The notes under the pieces were generated by a model, which ran no database searches, was not told where the DNA came from, and saw nothing but the letters and a program-made list of their open reading frames with translations. A stretch of 36,759 nucleotides of DNA from Natrarchaeobius oligotrophus (GTDB lineage: Archaea; Halobacteriota; Halobacteria; Halobacteriales; Natrialbaceae), in the NCBI RefSeq assembly GCF_003841465.1, contig NZ_REFZ01000023.1:1-36759 (forward strand). The letters are read 5' to 3'. Both the position numbers and the translations under genes were made by a program. Each line of letters opens with the position of its first letter. The first letter of the stretch is position 1. Positions 1-7,544 of this stretch are shown piece after piece.

Positions 1-310
1 CTTTGTCCTGCCAGCCGATGTTGGTCGAAAGCCCCTGATCGTGCATCATGTTGGTGGTGGGGGCACCGACGCGGCTCTTTTCGTCCTTTTCGGCGGCGTC
101 GAAGGCGCGCCACTCGGGGCCGCGGTCGATCTCGCCTTCCTCGACGACGAGGCCGCAGTCCTCGCAGACGGTCTCGGCGTGCTCGGCGTCGCTGACGAGC
201 CGTCCGCTACACTCCGGACAGCACTCTCGCTCGTCCGATTCCTCGAGCGACTCCGCTCGTTCTGTCTCGCGGCGCTCGTCGCTGTGCGTTCGGATCGTGG
301 AGTCAGTCAT
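1..310 (-). CDS. tfb: Transcription initiation factor IIB (TFB), 5' part only
   Basis: The gene runs off the left edge, so only the first 103 codons are visible. The start is the ATG at 310-308. TFB bridges TATA-bound TBP and RNA polymerase and defines the start site. Visible are a charged N-terminal tail, a zinc ribbon (CPEC, then CEDCG about 20 residues later), and the B-reader/linker with the motifs GPEWRAF and SRVGAPTT, which are diagnostic of archaeal TFB. The cyclin-fold repeats lie outside the window. A weak AT-rich box at about 336-344 could be its promoter. It is transcribed divergently from gatC. A second, complete tfb lies at 9073-10035; haloarchaea normally carry several paralogues. 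Family assignment is firm; which paralogue this is cannot be told. Confidence 0.93.
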   Translation of the reverse strand, partial: MTDSTIRTHSDERRETERAESLEESDERECCPECSGRLVSDAEHAETVCEDCGLVVEEGEIDRGPEWRAFDAAEKDEKSRVGAPTTNMMHDQGLSTNIGWQDK

Positions 311-504
311 TGTGGTGGAACTGATCGAAGGGCGGTGAAAACGCTCTCCCGTAGATGGTATATGTCGTGGCTCGCTCACTTAAAAACTACGATCGTATGA
401 CGGGTGAACGACGGGATTCGCCGGGCGAATCGCTCCGACGCCGTCGAGGCCGCGGCGGACGCCAGATCGAAACGCTTACTCCCGGGAGGCCGGTCCGAAC
501 ACGT

Positions 505-783
505 ATGAGCGACGACGCCGTCAGCCCGGAGGAGGTCCGCCACGTCGCGGAGCTGGCCCGGGTCGATCTCGCGGACGACGAGGTCGACCAGTTCACCCGG
601 CAGTTCGCGGAGATCCTCGAGTACTTCGACGCGCTGGACGAGGTGCCGGAGGTCGAACGCGACGCCGAACTCGCGAACGTGATGCGTCCCGACGAGGAAC
701 GCGACTCCCTCGACCGCGAGGAGGCGCTTCGAAACGCCCGCGAAACCGAGGACGGCTACTTCAAGGGGCCGAACGTCTCCTGA
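505..783 (+). CDS. gatC: Glutamyl-tRNA(Gln)/aspartyl-tRNA(Asn) amidotransferase subunit C
   Basis: This 92-residue protein is the small subunit of the GatCAB amidotransferase, which converts Glu-tRNA(Gln) or Asp-tRNA(Asn) to the amidated form. The N-terminus has the family pattern VRHVAELARVDLADDE, followed by a helix leading to the YFDALDEV segment, and the C-terminus ends in GYFKGPNV as in other GatC. The frame is open much further upstream (from 355), but the ATG at 505 gives the normal GatC length and an MSDD start typical of haloarchaea. gatA follows after 2 bp, so the two are surely co-transcribed. gatB is not in the window. A weak AT-rich element at about 474-480 is a possible TATA box. 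Confidence 0.95.
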   Translation: MSDDAVSPEEVRHVAELARVDLADDEVDQFTRQFAEILEYFDALDEVPEVERDAELANVMRPDEERDSLDREEALRNARETEDGYFKGPNVS

Positions 784-785
784 TC

Positions 786-2069
786 ATGGGTTCGAATATC
801 TTCATCACCGAGACGACGATCGAGGGCGAGGGCGACGGGGACGCGCCGCTTGCGGGCACCACCGTCGCGGTCAAGGACAACATTTCGACCGCCGGCGTCC
901 GGACGACCTGCGGTTCCGAGATGCTCGAGGAGTACGTGCCGCCGTACGACGCGACGGTCGTCTCGCGGCTGACGGACGCGGGGGCGACGATCGTCGGCAA
1001 GGCTAACATGGACGAGTTCGGCATGGGATCGACGACCGAGACGTCGGCGTTCGGGGCGACAGACAACCCCGCCGCGCCGGGTCGCGTTCCGGGCGGTTCC
1101 TCGGGTGGCTCGGCGGCCGCGGTCGCGGCCGGCGAGGCCGACCTCGCGCTCGGCTCCGACACCGGCGGATCGATCCGCTGTCCGGCGGCCTTCTGCGGCG
1201 TCGTCGGCATCAAGCCGACTTACGGGCTCGTCTCGCGGTACGGACTCGTCGCCTACGGCAACAGCCTCGAACAGATCGGCCCGTTCGCCGAGACCGTCGA
1301 GGACGCTGCCGCGTTGCTCGACGTGATCGCCGGACCCGACGAACGCGACGCGACGACGCGCGAGCCCGAGACGAACGGCGAGCAACCGGGCTACGCCGAC
1401 GCGGCGACCGGCGACGTCGACGGGCTCTCGATCGGCGTCCCCACCGAACTGCTCGAGGGAGCCGACGAGGGCGTTCTCGAGGTCTTCTGGGACGCGCTGG
1501 GCGAACTCGAGGATCGGGGTGCGACGCATCACGAGGTGTCGCTCCCGTCGGTCGAACACGCCGTCGAAGCCTACTACGTCATCGCGATGTCGGAAGCCTC
1601 CTCGAATCTCGCGCGGTTCGACGGCGTCCGGTACGGCCGCTCCGGCGGGTACGACGGCAACTGGAACGAGACGTTTGCGACGGCCCGCCAGGAGGGGTTC
1701 GGCGACGAGGTCAAACGACGGATCCTGCTCGGCACGTACGCCCTCTCGGCGGGATATCACGACAAGTACTACAAGAAGGCACAGGACGCCCGGGCGTGGG
1801 TCAAACAGGACTTCGACCGGGCGTTCGACGAGGTCGACGTGCTCGCGTCGCCGACGATGCCCGTACCGCCGTTCGAACGCGGCGAGAGCCTCGAGGATCC
1901 GCTCCAGATGTATCTCGCGGACGCGAACACGGTGCCGGTGAACCTCGCGGACCTTCCCGCGATCTCGGTTCCGGCCGGCGAAACCGACGGGCTTCCCGTG
2001 GGTTTGCAACTCGTCGGCGCGGCCTTCGACGAGCGGCGGTTGATTCGCGCGGCGAGTGCGCTCGCCTGA
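786..2069 (+). CDS. gatA: Glutamyl-tRNA(Gln)/aspartyl-tRNA(Asn) amidotransferase subunit A
   Basis: GatA is the glutaminase/amidase subunit. It hydrolyses glutamine and channels ammonia to GatB. The 427-residue protein carries the whole amidase-signature catalytic set: Lys30 in VAVKDN, the cis-Ser in the GGSSGGS loop (about residues 103-109) and the nucleophile Ser129 in DTGGSIR. The C-terminal part has the PAISVPAG and GLPVGLQLVG segments usual for the family. It is somewhat shorter at the N-terminus than bacterial GatA, as is common in haloarchaea. It starts 2 bp after the gatC stop codon and forms an operon with it. Confidence 0.96.
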   Translation: MGSNIFITETTIEGEGDGDAPLAGTTVAVKDNISTAGVRTTCGSEMLEEYVPPYDATVVSRLTDAGATIVGKANMDEFGMGSTTETSAFGATDNPAAPGRVPGGSSGGSAAAVAAGEADLALGSDTGGSIRCPAAFCGVVGIKPTYGLVSRYGLVAYGNSLEQIGPFAETVEDAAALLDVIAGPDERDATTREPETNGEQPGYADAATGDVDGLSIGVPTELLEGADEGVLEVFWDALGELEDRGATHHEVSLPSVEHAVEAYYVIAMSEASSNLARFDGVRYGRSGGYDGNWNETFATARQEGFGDEVKRRILLGTYALSAGYHDKYYKKAQDARAWVKQDFDRAFDEVDVLASPTMPVPPFERGESLEDPLQMYLADANTVPVNLADLPAISVPAGETDGLPVGLQLVGAAFDERRLIRAASALA

Positions 2070-2239
2070 GACCGGCTGCCGACCGTCAGTTCCGACGCAG
2101 CCGCGACCGTTCCGGGTGTTTCACCAGTGCGTCGGCACGGTCCCCTTTCGGACAGTCGCGACGCGCCGACCGCGATCGAGAGGTACTTTCTTGTCGAATC
2201 ACGAACGAGAAGACGATACCGGTCCCCGCCGGTCGTTCC

Positions 2240-2668
2240 ATGAAAATCACCAAAGATCAGCACGTCGCGTTCGACGAGTTCTCGAGAGCGTGCGATCTCG
2301 TCGAGGAGTACTTCGGCGACACGATCGACGACGTCGCGCTGAACTCGCCGGTGTCTCGCCAGCAACTCGTCGCCGTCCTCGCGCGGGCGCAGTTGTCCGG
2401 CCGCCAGCTGGCTCTCGAGGGCCTCCCCGAGGACGGACGCGTCGTCTACCGTTCCGACCAGGAGACGTTGCTCTGGCTCGACGGCGGATTCTGGACCGAC
2501 GTCCGCGACACGCACAACCTCGAGGCCGACGAGGGTCGGGCCGCGCGGGAAGTCCACCGGCGAATCCTCGAGGCCGTCGACGGCGACGTCGGATACACCG
2601 ACCGCCAACGGGATCCGTTCGTGCTCATCGACCGGTTCGGTCGCTACGACGGACCGTCCGAGACCTAG
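2240..2668 (+). CDS. Conserved haloarchaeal protein of unknown function
   Basis: This is a 142-residue acidic cytosolic protein with no signal peptide or membrane segment. I do not recognise a named domain. The reading frame is open far upstream, but the ATG at 2240 is the first start after the gatA stop that gives haloarchaeal-type composition (MKITKDQHVAFDEF), and the upstream part is arginine-rich like a shadow frame. A TATA-like tract at about 2183-2190 precedes it by more than 40 bp. The middle contains a helical stretch rich in Gln, Leu and Ala, followed by a Trp-rich segment (LLWLDGGFW). The existence of the gene is likely from codon bias; its function is unknown. Confidence 0.72.
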   Translation: MKITKDQHVAFDEFSRACDLVEEYFGDTIDDVALNSPVSRQQLVAVLARAQLSGRQLALEGLPEDGRVVYRSDQETLLWLDGGFWTDVRDTHNLEADEGRAAREVHRRILEAVDGDVGYTDRQRDPFVLIDRFGRYDGPSET

Positions 2669-2695
2669 GATCGGTGCCGATCGACGACGCCGGTG

Positions 2696-3046
2696 TCACT
2701 CCTCGTAGGCGAGGTTCATGATCCACTGCGAGAACGCGTCGCTGTTCGGATCGACCTCTTCCTCGCCGATGAACGGCGAGAGCATGTCTCCCGCCATGAG
2801 CAGCGTAAAATCGAGATCTCGAGCCGTCGGCGTGATGTAGTAGGTGTTGTGTCCGTCGTAGACCGTCTCCTCGCGGTCGACGAGTTCCTTCTCGACGAGC
2901 GATTCGACGATTCGACTGCCCTTTCGAGAGGAGACGTCGAGTTCCTTCCAGAAGTCGCTCTGGTGGATACCGCCGGTCTCCCGGACGAGTTCGAGTCCGC
3001 TTCGTTCGTCGTCGGAGAGCTCCGACTCGATCGCGGAAACGCTCAC
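2696..3046 (-). CDS. Winged helix-turn-helix transcriptional regulator
   Basis: This is a 116-residue DNA-binding protein. It holds a MarR/Lrp-like winged helix (about residues 12-75): a helix ending in the motif GGIHQSDFWKELDVSSRKGS, a recognition helix (SRIVESLVEKELV), and a wing with the YDGHNTYYITP strand. The C-terminal 35 residues are probably a dimerisation or ligand part. The start is chosen as the GTG at 3046 because it overlaps the TGA of the short ORF 3043-3093 as GTGA and gives MSVSAIE. Another GTG at 3055 is in frame and would add three residues. The target is unknown. Confidence 0.82.
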   Translation of the reverse strand: MSVSAIESELSDDERSGLELVRETGGIHQSDFWKELDVSSRKGSRIVESLVEKELVDREETVYDGHNTYYITPTARDLDFTLLMAGDMLSPFIGEEEVDPNSDAFSQWIMNLAYEE

Positions 3047-3093
3047 GGCGACCACCTCTCCGTGCTCGTCGCTCGGAACGGGAGTTCGTCCAT
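3043..3093 (-). CDS. 16-codon leader ORF overlapping the HTH regulator gene
   Basis: An ATG at 3093 opens a frame of 16 codons (MDELPFRATSTERWSP) that ends in a TGA overlapping the GTG start of the downstream regulator. A clear TATA-like box at 3118-3125 lies about 27 bp before the ATG, so the predicted leaderless transcript begins exactly at this small ORF and not at the regulator. Translational coupling is the simplest reading. Alternatives are a frameshifted N-terminus of the regulator or a meaningless ORF in a short leader. Confidence 0.4.
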   Translation of the reverse strand: MDELPFRATSTERWSP

Positions 3094-3117
3094 GTGCACA
3101 ACAGCGAGAGGGAGGCG

Positions 3118-3125
3118 CTTAAATG
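3118..3125 (-). promoter_or_regulatory. TATA-like box for the leader ORF/HTH regulator
   Basis: On the minus strand the box reads CATTTAAG. It overlaps the stop codon of the upstream NRDE gene and lies 25-30 bp before the ATG at 3093, which is the haloarchaeal leaderless spacing. Confidence 0.55.
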
Positions 3126-3901
3126 TGCCTTTCGACGTCGCGGTTTCGGGGGGGTTCGACGCGGTCGTCGAGGGCCACGTCCTCGTAGCTCGTCCGACAC
3201 GGCGGCCCCGGCGCGAATCGGTAGGTGGCCGCCTCCCCGAGCGCAAGCAGCGACGACGAGCGGGTTCCGAACCCGTCGCGATGGAGGCAGACGCCGTACT
3301 CGTGGTCGCCGAGGACGCCCCCGGCGCGCTCGAGCCACTCGGCTGCCGACTCGCCGTCGTCGTCCACCGAGAGCTCGCGACGCACTCGACGGGCGTTGCG
3401 GGCCTGCGATCGGGCCTCCTCCGGTCGGCTCGACGAGACGACGACGTCGCCGTCGACCGCGGCGTTGACCACGACGTGGACGCCGGGGTCGAACGGCGTG
3501 CTGGTCAGCTCGCCGTCCCACCGGTAACAGACCGCATCGTCGGCGTCGGCGATCACGAGGAAGAAGGCGTCGTACTCGTCGACCTCGAGCGCGCTCTCGA
3601 GCAGCGCTCCGGCCTGGGCCGTCGACTCGGCCTCGAGAGCGTCGGCGACGAGCAGTCCGCGCGAACGTTCGCCGGCGAGGTCGGCGTCGGTCCAGCCGTT
3701 GGTGAGGCCGGCGAAGACGCCGAACTCGTTGTAGCCGATCCAGGTGCCGCCGGCGACGGCGTCTTTCGGCGCGACGATCAGCGGATCGCTCCGGTAGACG
3801 TCGGGGGGCAGCGAGTCGCGCTCGAGCGACTCGTCTCGGTTCGCGGCGACGGCGACCGGCACCTCGTCGAACACCTGCCACGCGAGCGTCAGCGTACACA
3901 C
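3119..3901 (-). CDS. NRDE/TANGO2 family protein
   Basis: This 260-residue protein belongs to the NRDE (TANGO2) family, linked in eukaryotes to Golgi organisation and heme trafficking and of unclear role in prokaryotes. The start of the protein has Met-Cys (MCTLTLAW), so Cys2 could become an N-terminal nucleophile as in Ntn-type hydrolases. The family motif AANRDES follows at residues 19-25, then GGTWIGYNEFGVFAGLTN. The start is a GTG at 3901. A TATA-like GTTAAGG on the minus strand at about 3928-3934 sits 27 bp upstream and supports it. The C-terminal third carries the family's CxHRDGFGTRSSSL segment. Confidence 0.88.
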   Translation of the reverse strand: MCTLTLAWQVFDEVPVAVAANRDESLERDSLPPDVYRSDPLIVAPKDAVAGGTWIGYNEFGVFAGLTNGWTDADLAGERSRGLLVADALEAESTAQAGALLESALEVDEYDAFFLVIADADDAVCYRWDGELTSTPFDPGVHVVVNAAVDGDVVVSSSRPEEARSQARNARRVRRELSVDDDGESAAEWLERAGGVLGDHEYGVCLHRDGFGTRSSSLLALGEAATYRFAPGPPCRTSYEDVALDDRVEPPRNRDVERHI

Positions 3902-3926
3902 GGTCGTGCGTAGGGGATCGAGCGCC

Positions 3927-4349
3927 TTAACTCCGGTTCTCGACGGTGATCGTCACCGTCGCCTCGGCTCCGTCGGCGAGGGCGTCGACCAGGTCCCGGT
4001 CGAAGCCTTCCGCCGCGAACTCGGCTCCGAGGAGAATCGTGCGCTCGTCGACGTACTCGCTGGTGCGCCCGACGGCGCTGCGCTCGCTCGTTAGCTCGAG
4101 GGCTGGATCGCCGCGACCGGTGACGGTGGTCTCGTGGCCGCCGGCCTCGAGCGTCACCGTGATCGTCGCGTCGGCGTCCCGACAGGCGTCGACGAACGCG
4201 GGGTCGAAGTCGGCGGGTGCCCGGTCCGCGTCGATCGCGAGGATGCAGTCGCCCGCCGGCGTGAGGTAGTCGTCCGTCGTCACCTCGAACGTGCTGGCGT
4301 GGGCCGCGCTGACGTGCTCGTGGCCGCGAGCGTGAATGACTTCGTCCAC
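3927..4349 (-). CDS. DUF371 family protein
   Basis: This 140-residue protein has the archaeal DUF371 pattern: an N-terminal ARGHEHVSAAHASTFEVT segment, then DDYLTPAGDCILAIDADRAPADF, and a C-terminal half with GRGDPALELTSERS and the strand motif RTILLGAEFAAEGFDR. The function of the family is unknown, but its strict archaeal distribution suggests a housekeeping role. A weak TATA-like tract (minus-strand CGTTTTCC, about 4375-4382) precedes the ATG by the leaderless distance. The gene ends just before the promoter of the NRDE gene, so the two run in the same direction with separate promoters. Confidence 0.88.
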   Translation of the reverse strand: MDEVIHARGHEHVSAAHASTFEVTTDDYLTPAGDCILAIDADRAPADFDPAFVDACRDADATITVTLEAGGHETTVTGRGDPALELTSERSAVGRTSEYVDERTILLGAEFAAEGFDRDLVDALADGAEATVTITVENRS

Positions 4350-4410
4350 GGTCTCGGGTCGAGTTCCGGGCGGAAAACGTACTCGAATGCGGGCGACGGC
4401 GCCGGTTCGA

Positions 4411-5754
4411 TCAGACCAGGCTCGCGCCGTCGAACTCGCCGCGGCTGTACTCGACGTCCATCAGGTCGAGGATCGTCGGCGCGATATCGAAGAGGTCGGC
4501 GTCGCCGATGGCGGCGTCGGGGTGGTCGATGTACAGCGCGGTGTCGTCGAAGCTGTGCATCCCGTTTCGGGGTCCGGTGTCGAACACCTCGGAGTCGGCC
4601 TTGAACCCGGATTTGAGATCGAATCCGTGGTTCGGAATCGCGACCAGGTCGGGCGCGATGTCGTCGTGGTCGCCCCGGAACGCCGCCTCCTTCTCGACGA
4701 CGCGGTCGACCACGTTTCGGCCGTCCGGTCCCTCGAGCGTCTCCAGGTCGGCTTTGAGCCGGTCGCGCACCTGGTCGTACTCGTCTTCGGGGACGGAGCC
4801 GCGGGGCTCTCTGCCCTCGAGGTTGATGTAGAACCGACCGGGGATGAACGAGTAGGCCTCGGTCTCCGTCGCGATGTCGCCGAGTTCTTCCGGTTCGTCC
4901 GTCTCGAAGGAGAGCCAGCCCTCCTCGCGAAGCCACTCGTTGACGTGGACCTCGTAGTCGAGGCTGGTGAAGCCGTGATCGGAGGCGACGATCAGCGTGA
5001 CGTCCTCGGGGAGGGCCTCGCGCAGTCGGCCGACGTAGTCGTCGACCTTCCGGTAGAACTCGAGGAACTCGTCTTTGTACTCGCCGTCGCGTTCGTAATC
5101 TTTGAACAGGAAGTGGTTGACCCGGTCGGTCGTCATGAAGACGCCGAAAAACAGGTCCCAGTCGTCCTCCTCGATGTAGCGTTCGAACGCCTCGAAGCGG
5201 GCGTCGAGGGTGGCGTGGGCGTCCTCGATGAAGGCCGATTTGTCGGATTCGTGGCCGAGCTTCGGGTTGACGTCGATCCGGTAGTCGATCGACTCGAGGT
5301 AGTCGCGGACGTCGTCGGGGTAGGCCGCCTTCTCGAGGCCGGGAGAGAGAAAGCCCGAGACCATCCGCTGGACGGTCCGTTGGGGCGGGAACGTGACGGG
5401 GACGTTCAGCACGGTCGAGCGGCGGTCGCCCTCCTCGACGCGGTCCCAGACCCGCTGGGCCTGAACCTCACGTCCCATCGGAACGTAGGTGTCGTAGGTG
5501 CCGACTTCGCGGTCCTGGAAGCCGTAGACGCCCGTTTCACCGGGATTCTTTCCGGTCGTCAGCGACGGCCAGCAGGCGCTCGACTCCGGCGGAACGATGC
5601 TCGAAATCTCGCTCGCGGTTCCGTCGTCGGCGATCGCTGCGAAGTTCGGGAACAGTTCCTCGTTCTCGGACAGAAGACTGTACGGTACGCCGTCGACCCC
5701 GATAAAGGCGACCCGCGGGTTTCCGTCGCCCCGCAATCGATCGAATAGACCCAT
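4411..5754 (-). CDS. Alkaline phosphatase superfamily hydrolase (type I phosphodiesterase/nucleotide pyrophosphatase-like)
   Basis: The 447-residue protein looks like a two-metal phosphodiesterase of the NPP branch. The first metal Asp is at residue 21 (FIGVDGVPYS). A likely nucleophile is Ser58 in PPESSACWPSLTTGKNPG, aligned by eye with the NPP nucleophile loop. Later metal ligands are seen in TTDRVNHF, VASDHGFTS and NGMHSFDD. There is no signal peptide, so it should be cytosolic. The frame is open upstream to 6084, but the ATG at 5754 begins exactly before the conserved fold, and the upstream extension is arginine/proline-rich. The substrate cannot be told; relatives act on nucleotides, phosphonates or lipid-linked phosphates. 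Confidence 0.9.
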   Translation of the reverse strand: MGLFDRLRGDGNPRVAFIGVDGVPYSLLSENEELFPNFAAIADDGTASEISSIVPPESSACWPSLTTGKNPGETGVYGFQDREVGTYDTYVPMGREVQAQRVWDRVEEGDRRSTVLNVPVTFPPQRTVQRMVSGFLSPGLEKAAYPDDVRDYLESIDYRIDVNPKLGHESDKSAFIEDAHATLDARFEAFERYIEEDDWDLFFGVFMTTDRVNHFLFKDYERDGEYKDEFLEFYRKVDDYVGRLREALPEDVTLIVASDHGFTSLDYEVHVNEWLREEGWLSFETDEPEELGDIATETEAYSFIPGRFYINLEGREPRGSVPEDEYDQVRDRLKADLETLEGPDGRNVVDRVVEKEAAFRGDHDDIAPDLVAIPNHGFDLKSGFKADSEVFDTGPRNGMHSFDDTALYIDHPDAAIGDADLFDIAPTILDLMDVEYSRGEFDGASLV

Positions 5755-6131
5755 GGCCGGTCGTAGTTCGACCGCATACAAGAAGGTTCGTTTCGAGACA
5801 CTGTTTTGAAACTCCGTGACACGGGCTCGCAACCCCGCGGTGGGATTCGGTGGACGATCGCGATCGAGGTGATGCGGTGTCCTCGCGGTCGGGATACCGG
5901 ACGACGGTCGCGGGCTGACGGGCGGTCGCTCGAAACGGGGCGGACGTCGGGGACGGCCGGCGCTCTCGAGGCGCTGGCGAGTCGAGTTGCGATCGAACCT
6001 CGAGGCGCTGTGAACCGAGATTGCGATTCCGCGCGGACGACCGACGGCGTCGTTCGGTCCGCCGTCGCGGTGGACCGGTGGCACGGTCGGACGGTCGCGC
6101 TTTCACCGGAACCGGGTGACAGCGGTCCGTC
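5755..6131. other. Intergenic stretch without a recognisable gene
   Basis: Several open frames cross this stretch on both strands, but all are rich in Arg, Ser and Gly and none has a start with a promoter at leaderless spacing. AT-rich patches near 5775-5790 may carry the promoter of the phosphodiesterase gene. I see no RNA gene. Confidence 0.5.
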
Positions 6132-6257
6132 TCAGTCCTCGGCACCCTCGTCGGACTCGAAGTTCGTGGGCACGACCGTCGGGTGGGCGATCCCGACGCC
6201 CGGCTCGACGGCGTCGTTCGTCGGGGACGTTCGTGGGGGCGGGGTGGGCGCTGCCAT
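6132..6257 (-). CDS. Small 41-residue haloarchaeal protein
   Basis: The ATG at 6257 starts a 41-codon frame encoding MAAPTPPPRTSPTNDAVEPG, followed by the segment VGIAHPTVVPTNFESDEGAE. A strong TATA-like box at 6283-6292 lies about 27 bp upstream, matching a leaderless transcript. The Pro-rich start and acidic C-terminus leave room for little globular structure. There is no CxxC and no membrane segment. I do not know its function. It sits between pyrophosphatase and the phosphodiesterase on the same strand. The promoter match and non-random composition make it more likely real than not. Confidence 0.6.
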   Translation of the reverse strand: MAAPTPPPRTSPTNDAVEPGVGIAHPTVVPTNFESDEGAED

Positions 6258-6282
6258 ACGAGTACGCGTTCGGCGCGCTCCC

Positions 6283-6292
6283 GGATAAAATT
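6283..6292 (-). promoter_or_regulatory. TATA-like box of the 41-residue protein gene
   Basis: The minus-strand sequence AATTTTATCC lies about 27 bp before the ATG at 6257. The box directly abuts the inverted repeat 6294-6314. Confidence 0.55.
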
Positions 6293-6293
6293 A

Positions 6294-6314
6294 CTCATGC
6301 TCATAACGCATGAG
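6294..6314. repeat. Perfect 7-bp inverted repeat, possible operator
   Basis: CTCATGC and GCATGAG are separated by 7 bp. The repeat lies immediately upstream of the TATA-like box for the 41-residue gene, over the BRE position where an activator or repressor could meet TFB. Confidence 0.45.
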
Positions 6315-6449
6315 CCGATCGGCGGCGAATAACTCCCGCGAATCCGGGTTCGGACGGCGTGACGTCGGTGCACTCGGTGCGGTGAAAACGGGAGTACCGA
6401 TCGGTTGGCGCGGACGGACGACCCCGTCCGCCGGTCGAACGAAGAGTAT

Positions 6450-6983
6450 CTAGGCGAAGCGTTCGTCGTAGAGGTCCTGTGCGTGCTCGATCGCGTCGTA
6501 GGCGGCCTGTCTGCCTTCCCAGCCCTGCGTCTCGACTTCTTTGCCCGCTTCGAGGTTCTTGTAGGTCGCGAAGAATTCGTCGATCTCGTCGCGCCGCTGC
6601 TGTGGAATGTCCTCGAGGTCCTCGATGTGGTCGAAGCGGGGGTCTTCGGTCGGGACGGCGACGACCTTGTCGTCCTGTTCGCCGTCGTCGTCCATCTTCA
6701 TCAGCGCGACCGGACGGGCCTCGATGACGCAGCCGGGGAACGTCTGGTCTTCGACCAGCACGAGCACGTCGAAGGGATCCTCGTCGTCGTAGTACGACTG
6801 CGGGATGAAGCCGTAGTCGCTGGGGTAGTGGACGTTGCTGTGGAGGACGCGGTCGAGCACGACGCCCGGGACGTCCTTGTCGTACTCGTACTTGTTTCGC
6901 TCGCCCTTGAGACACTCGACGACGGCGTAGATCTCTTCTGGCGGATTCGGTCCGGTTTCGAGGTCTTCCCAGAGATTGACCAT
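6450..6983 (-). CDS. ppa: Inorganic pyrophosphatase (family I)
   Basis: The 177-residue enzyme hydrolyses pyrophosphate and so pulls biosynthetic reactions forward. The family I signature is seen as D67-E-D69-P-F-D72, with the active-site Lys/Glu/Tyr environment in the NKYEYDKDVPGVVLDRVLHS stretch and PSDYGFIPQSY. Length matches archaeal soluble PPases. The open frame continues upstream to 7148, but the ATG at 6983 gives the canonical MVNLWEDLETGPNPP start and lies about 27 bp from a TATA-like box. It is monocistronic by layout. Confidence 0.96.
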   Translation of the reverse strand: MVNLWEDLETGPNPPEEIYAVVECLKGERNKYEYDKDVPGVVLDRVLHSNVHYPSDYGFIPQSYYDDEDPFDVLVLVEDQTFPGCVIEARPVALMKMDDDGEQDDKVVAVPTEDPRFDHIEDLEDIPQQRRDEIDEFFATYKNLEAGKEVETQGWEGRQAAYDAIEHAQDLYDERFA

Positions 6984-7005
6984 GTACCTGGAACTCGACG
7001 GTCGA

Positions 7006-7016
7006 TCAAAAAGTAC
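7006..7016 (-). promoter_or_regulatory. TATA-like box of ppa
   Basis: The minus-strand sequence GTACTTTTTG is centred about 27 bp before the ppa ATG, consistent with a leaderless mRNA. Confidence 0.55.
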
Positions 7017-7150
7017 TTTCGTAATCACGTTCGAAGGTAAATTGACGGCTGCCAGACAACCGACGGGCGTCTCCGGGCGTCCGGTCGATCGGCCTGCCGG
7101 CGGCGGGTAGACCGAGGCTACCGCCTCGAAAGACCAAAAAGTTGGCAAGT

Positions 7151-7160
7151 CTTAAATAGT
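7151..7160 (+). promoter_or_regulatory. TATA-like box of the PadR regulator
   Basis: CTTAAATAGT is centred 26-27 bp before the ATG at 7181. It is one of the clearest leaderless promoters in the window. Confidence 0.65.
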
Positions 7161-7180
7161 CTGGCACCATCTACAGAAGT

Positions 7181-7540
7181 ATGTCAGAGGCACAATCAAT
7201 CAACGGCGAACAGAGCATCGCGCGTGAACTCACGGCGTTCCAGAACAACATTCTCACGATCCTGGCCAAAGAGCCGATGTACGGCCTGGCGATCAAACGC
7301 GAACTCGAGGAGTACTACGGAACCGAAGTGAATCACGGCCGCCTGTACCCGAATCTCGACGAACTGGTCGAGCTGGGGCTGGTCGAAAAGAGCGAACTCG
7401 ACAAGCGAACCAACCAGTACTCGCTGACCGACGAGGGGTACGAGGCCGTCCTCGACGGCATCCGCTGGTCGCTCTCGAAGGTCGTCACCGGCGACGACCG
7501 CGCGGACGAGATCCGAGAGATCGTCGACGCGAGTTACTGA
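7181..7540 (+). CDS. PadR-family transcriptional regulator
   Basis: This 119-residue protein is a winged-helix regulator of the PadR type. It has the typical MYGLAIKRELEEYYGTEVNH segment, where the recognition helix is followed by GRLYPNLDELVELGLVEK, and the wing with TNQYSLTDEGYEAV. The C-terminal helix (about residues 88-119) would dimerise. The start is fixed by the promoter at 7151-7160. It faces the rnhA gene pair convergently, 4 bp apart. Homologues are common in haloarchaea; the effector and targets are unknown. Confidence 0.9.
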   Translation: MSEAQSINGEQSIARELTAFQNNILTILAKEPMYGLAIKRELEEYYGTEVNHGRLYPNLDELVELGLVEKSELDKRTNQYSLTDEGYEAVLDGIRWSLSKVVTGDDRADEIREIVDASY

Positions 7541-7544
7541 ACGG

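Noticed and set aside
756-2009. Long open frame antisense to gatA
   Set aside because: It mirrors a GC-rich gene with strong codon bias; its translation is Arg/Val/Asp-rich with no known motif.
2625-3913. Long open frames on both strands over the NRDE and HTH genes
   Set aside because: Arginine-rich or low-complexity translations; the NRDE and HTH frames have clear family motifs and promoters.
4336-5748. Open frame antisense to the phosphodiesterase
   Set aside because: Val/Asp/Glu-rich mirror of a biased gene without conserved motifs.
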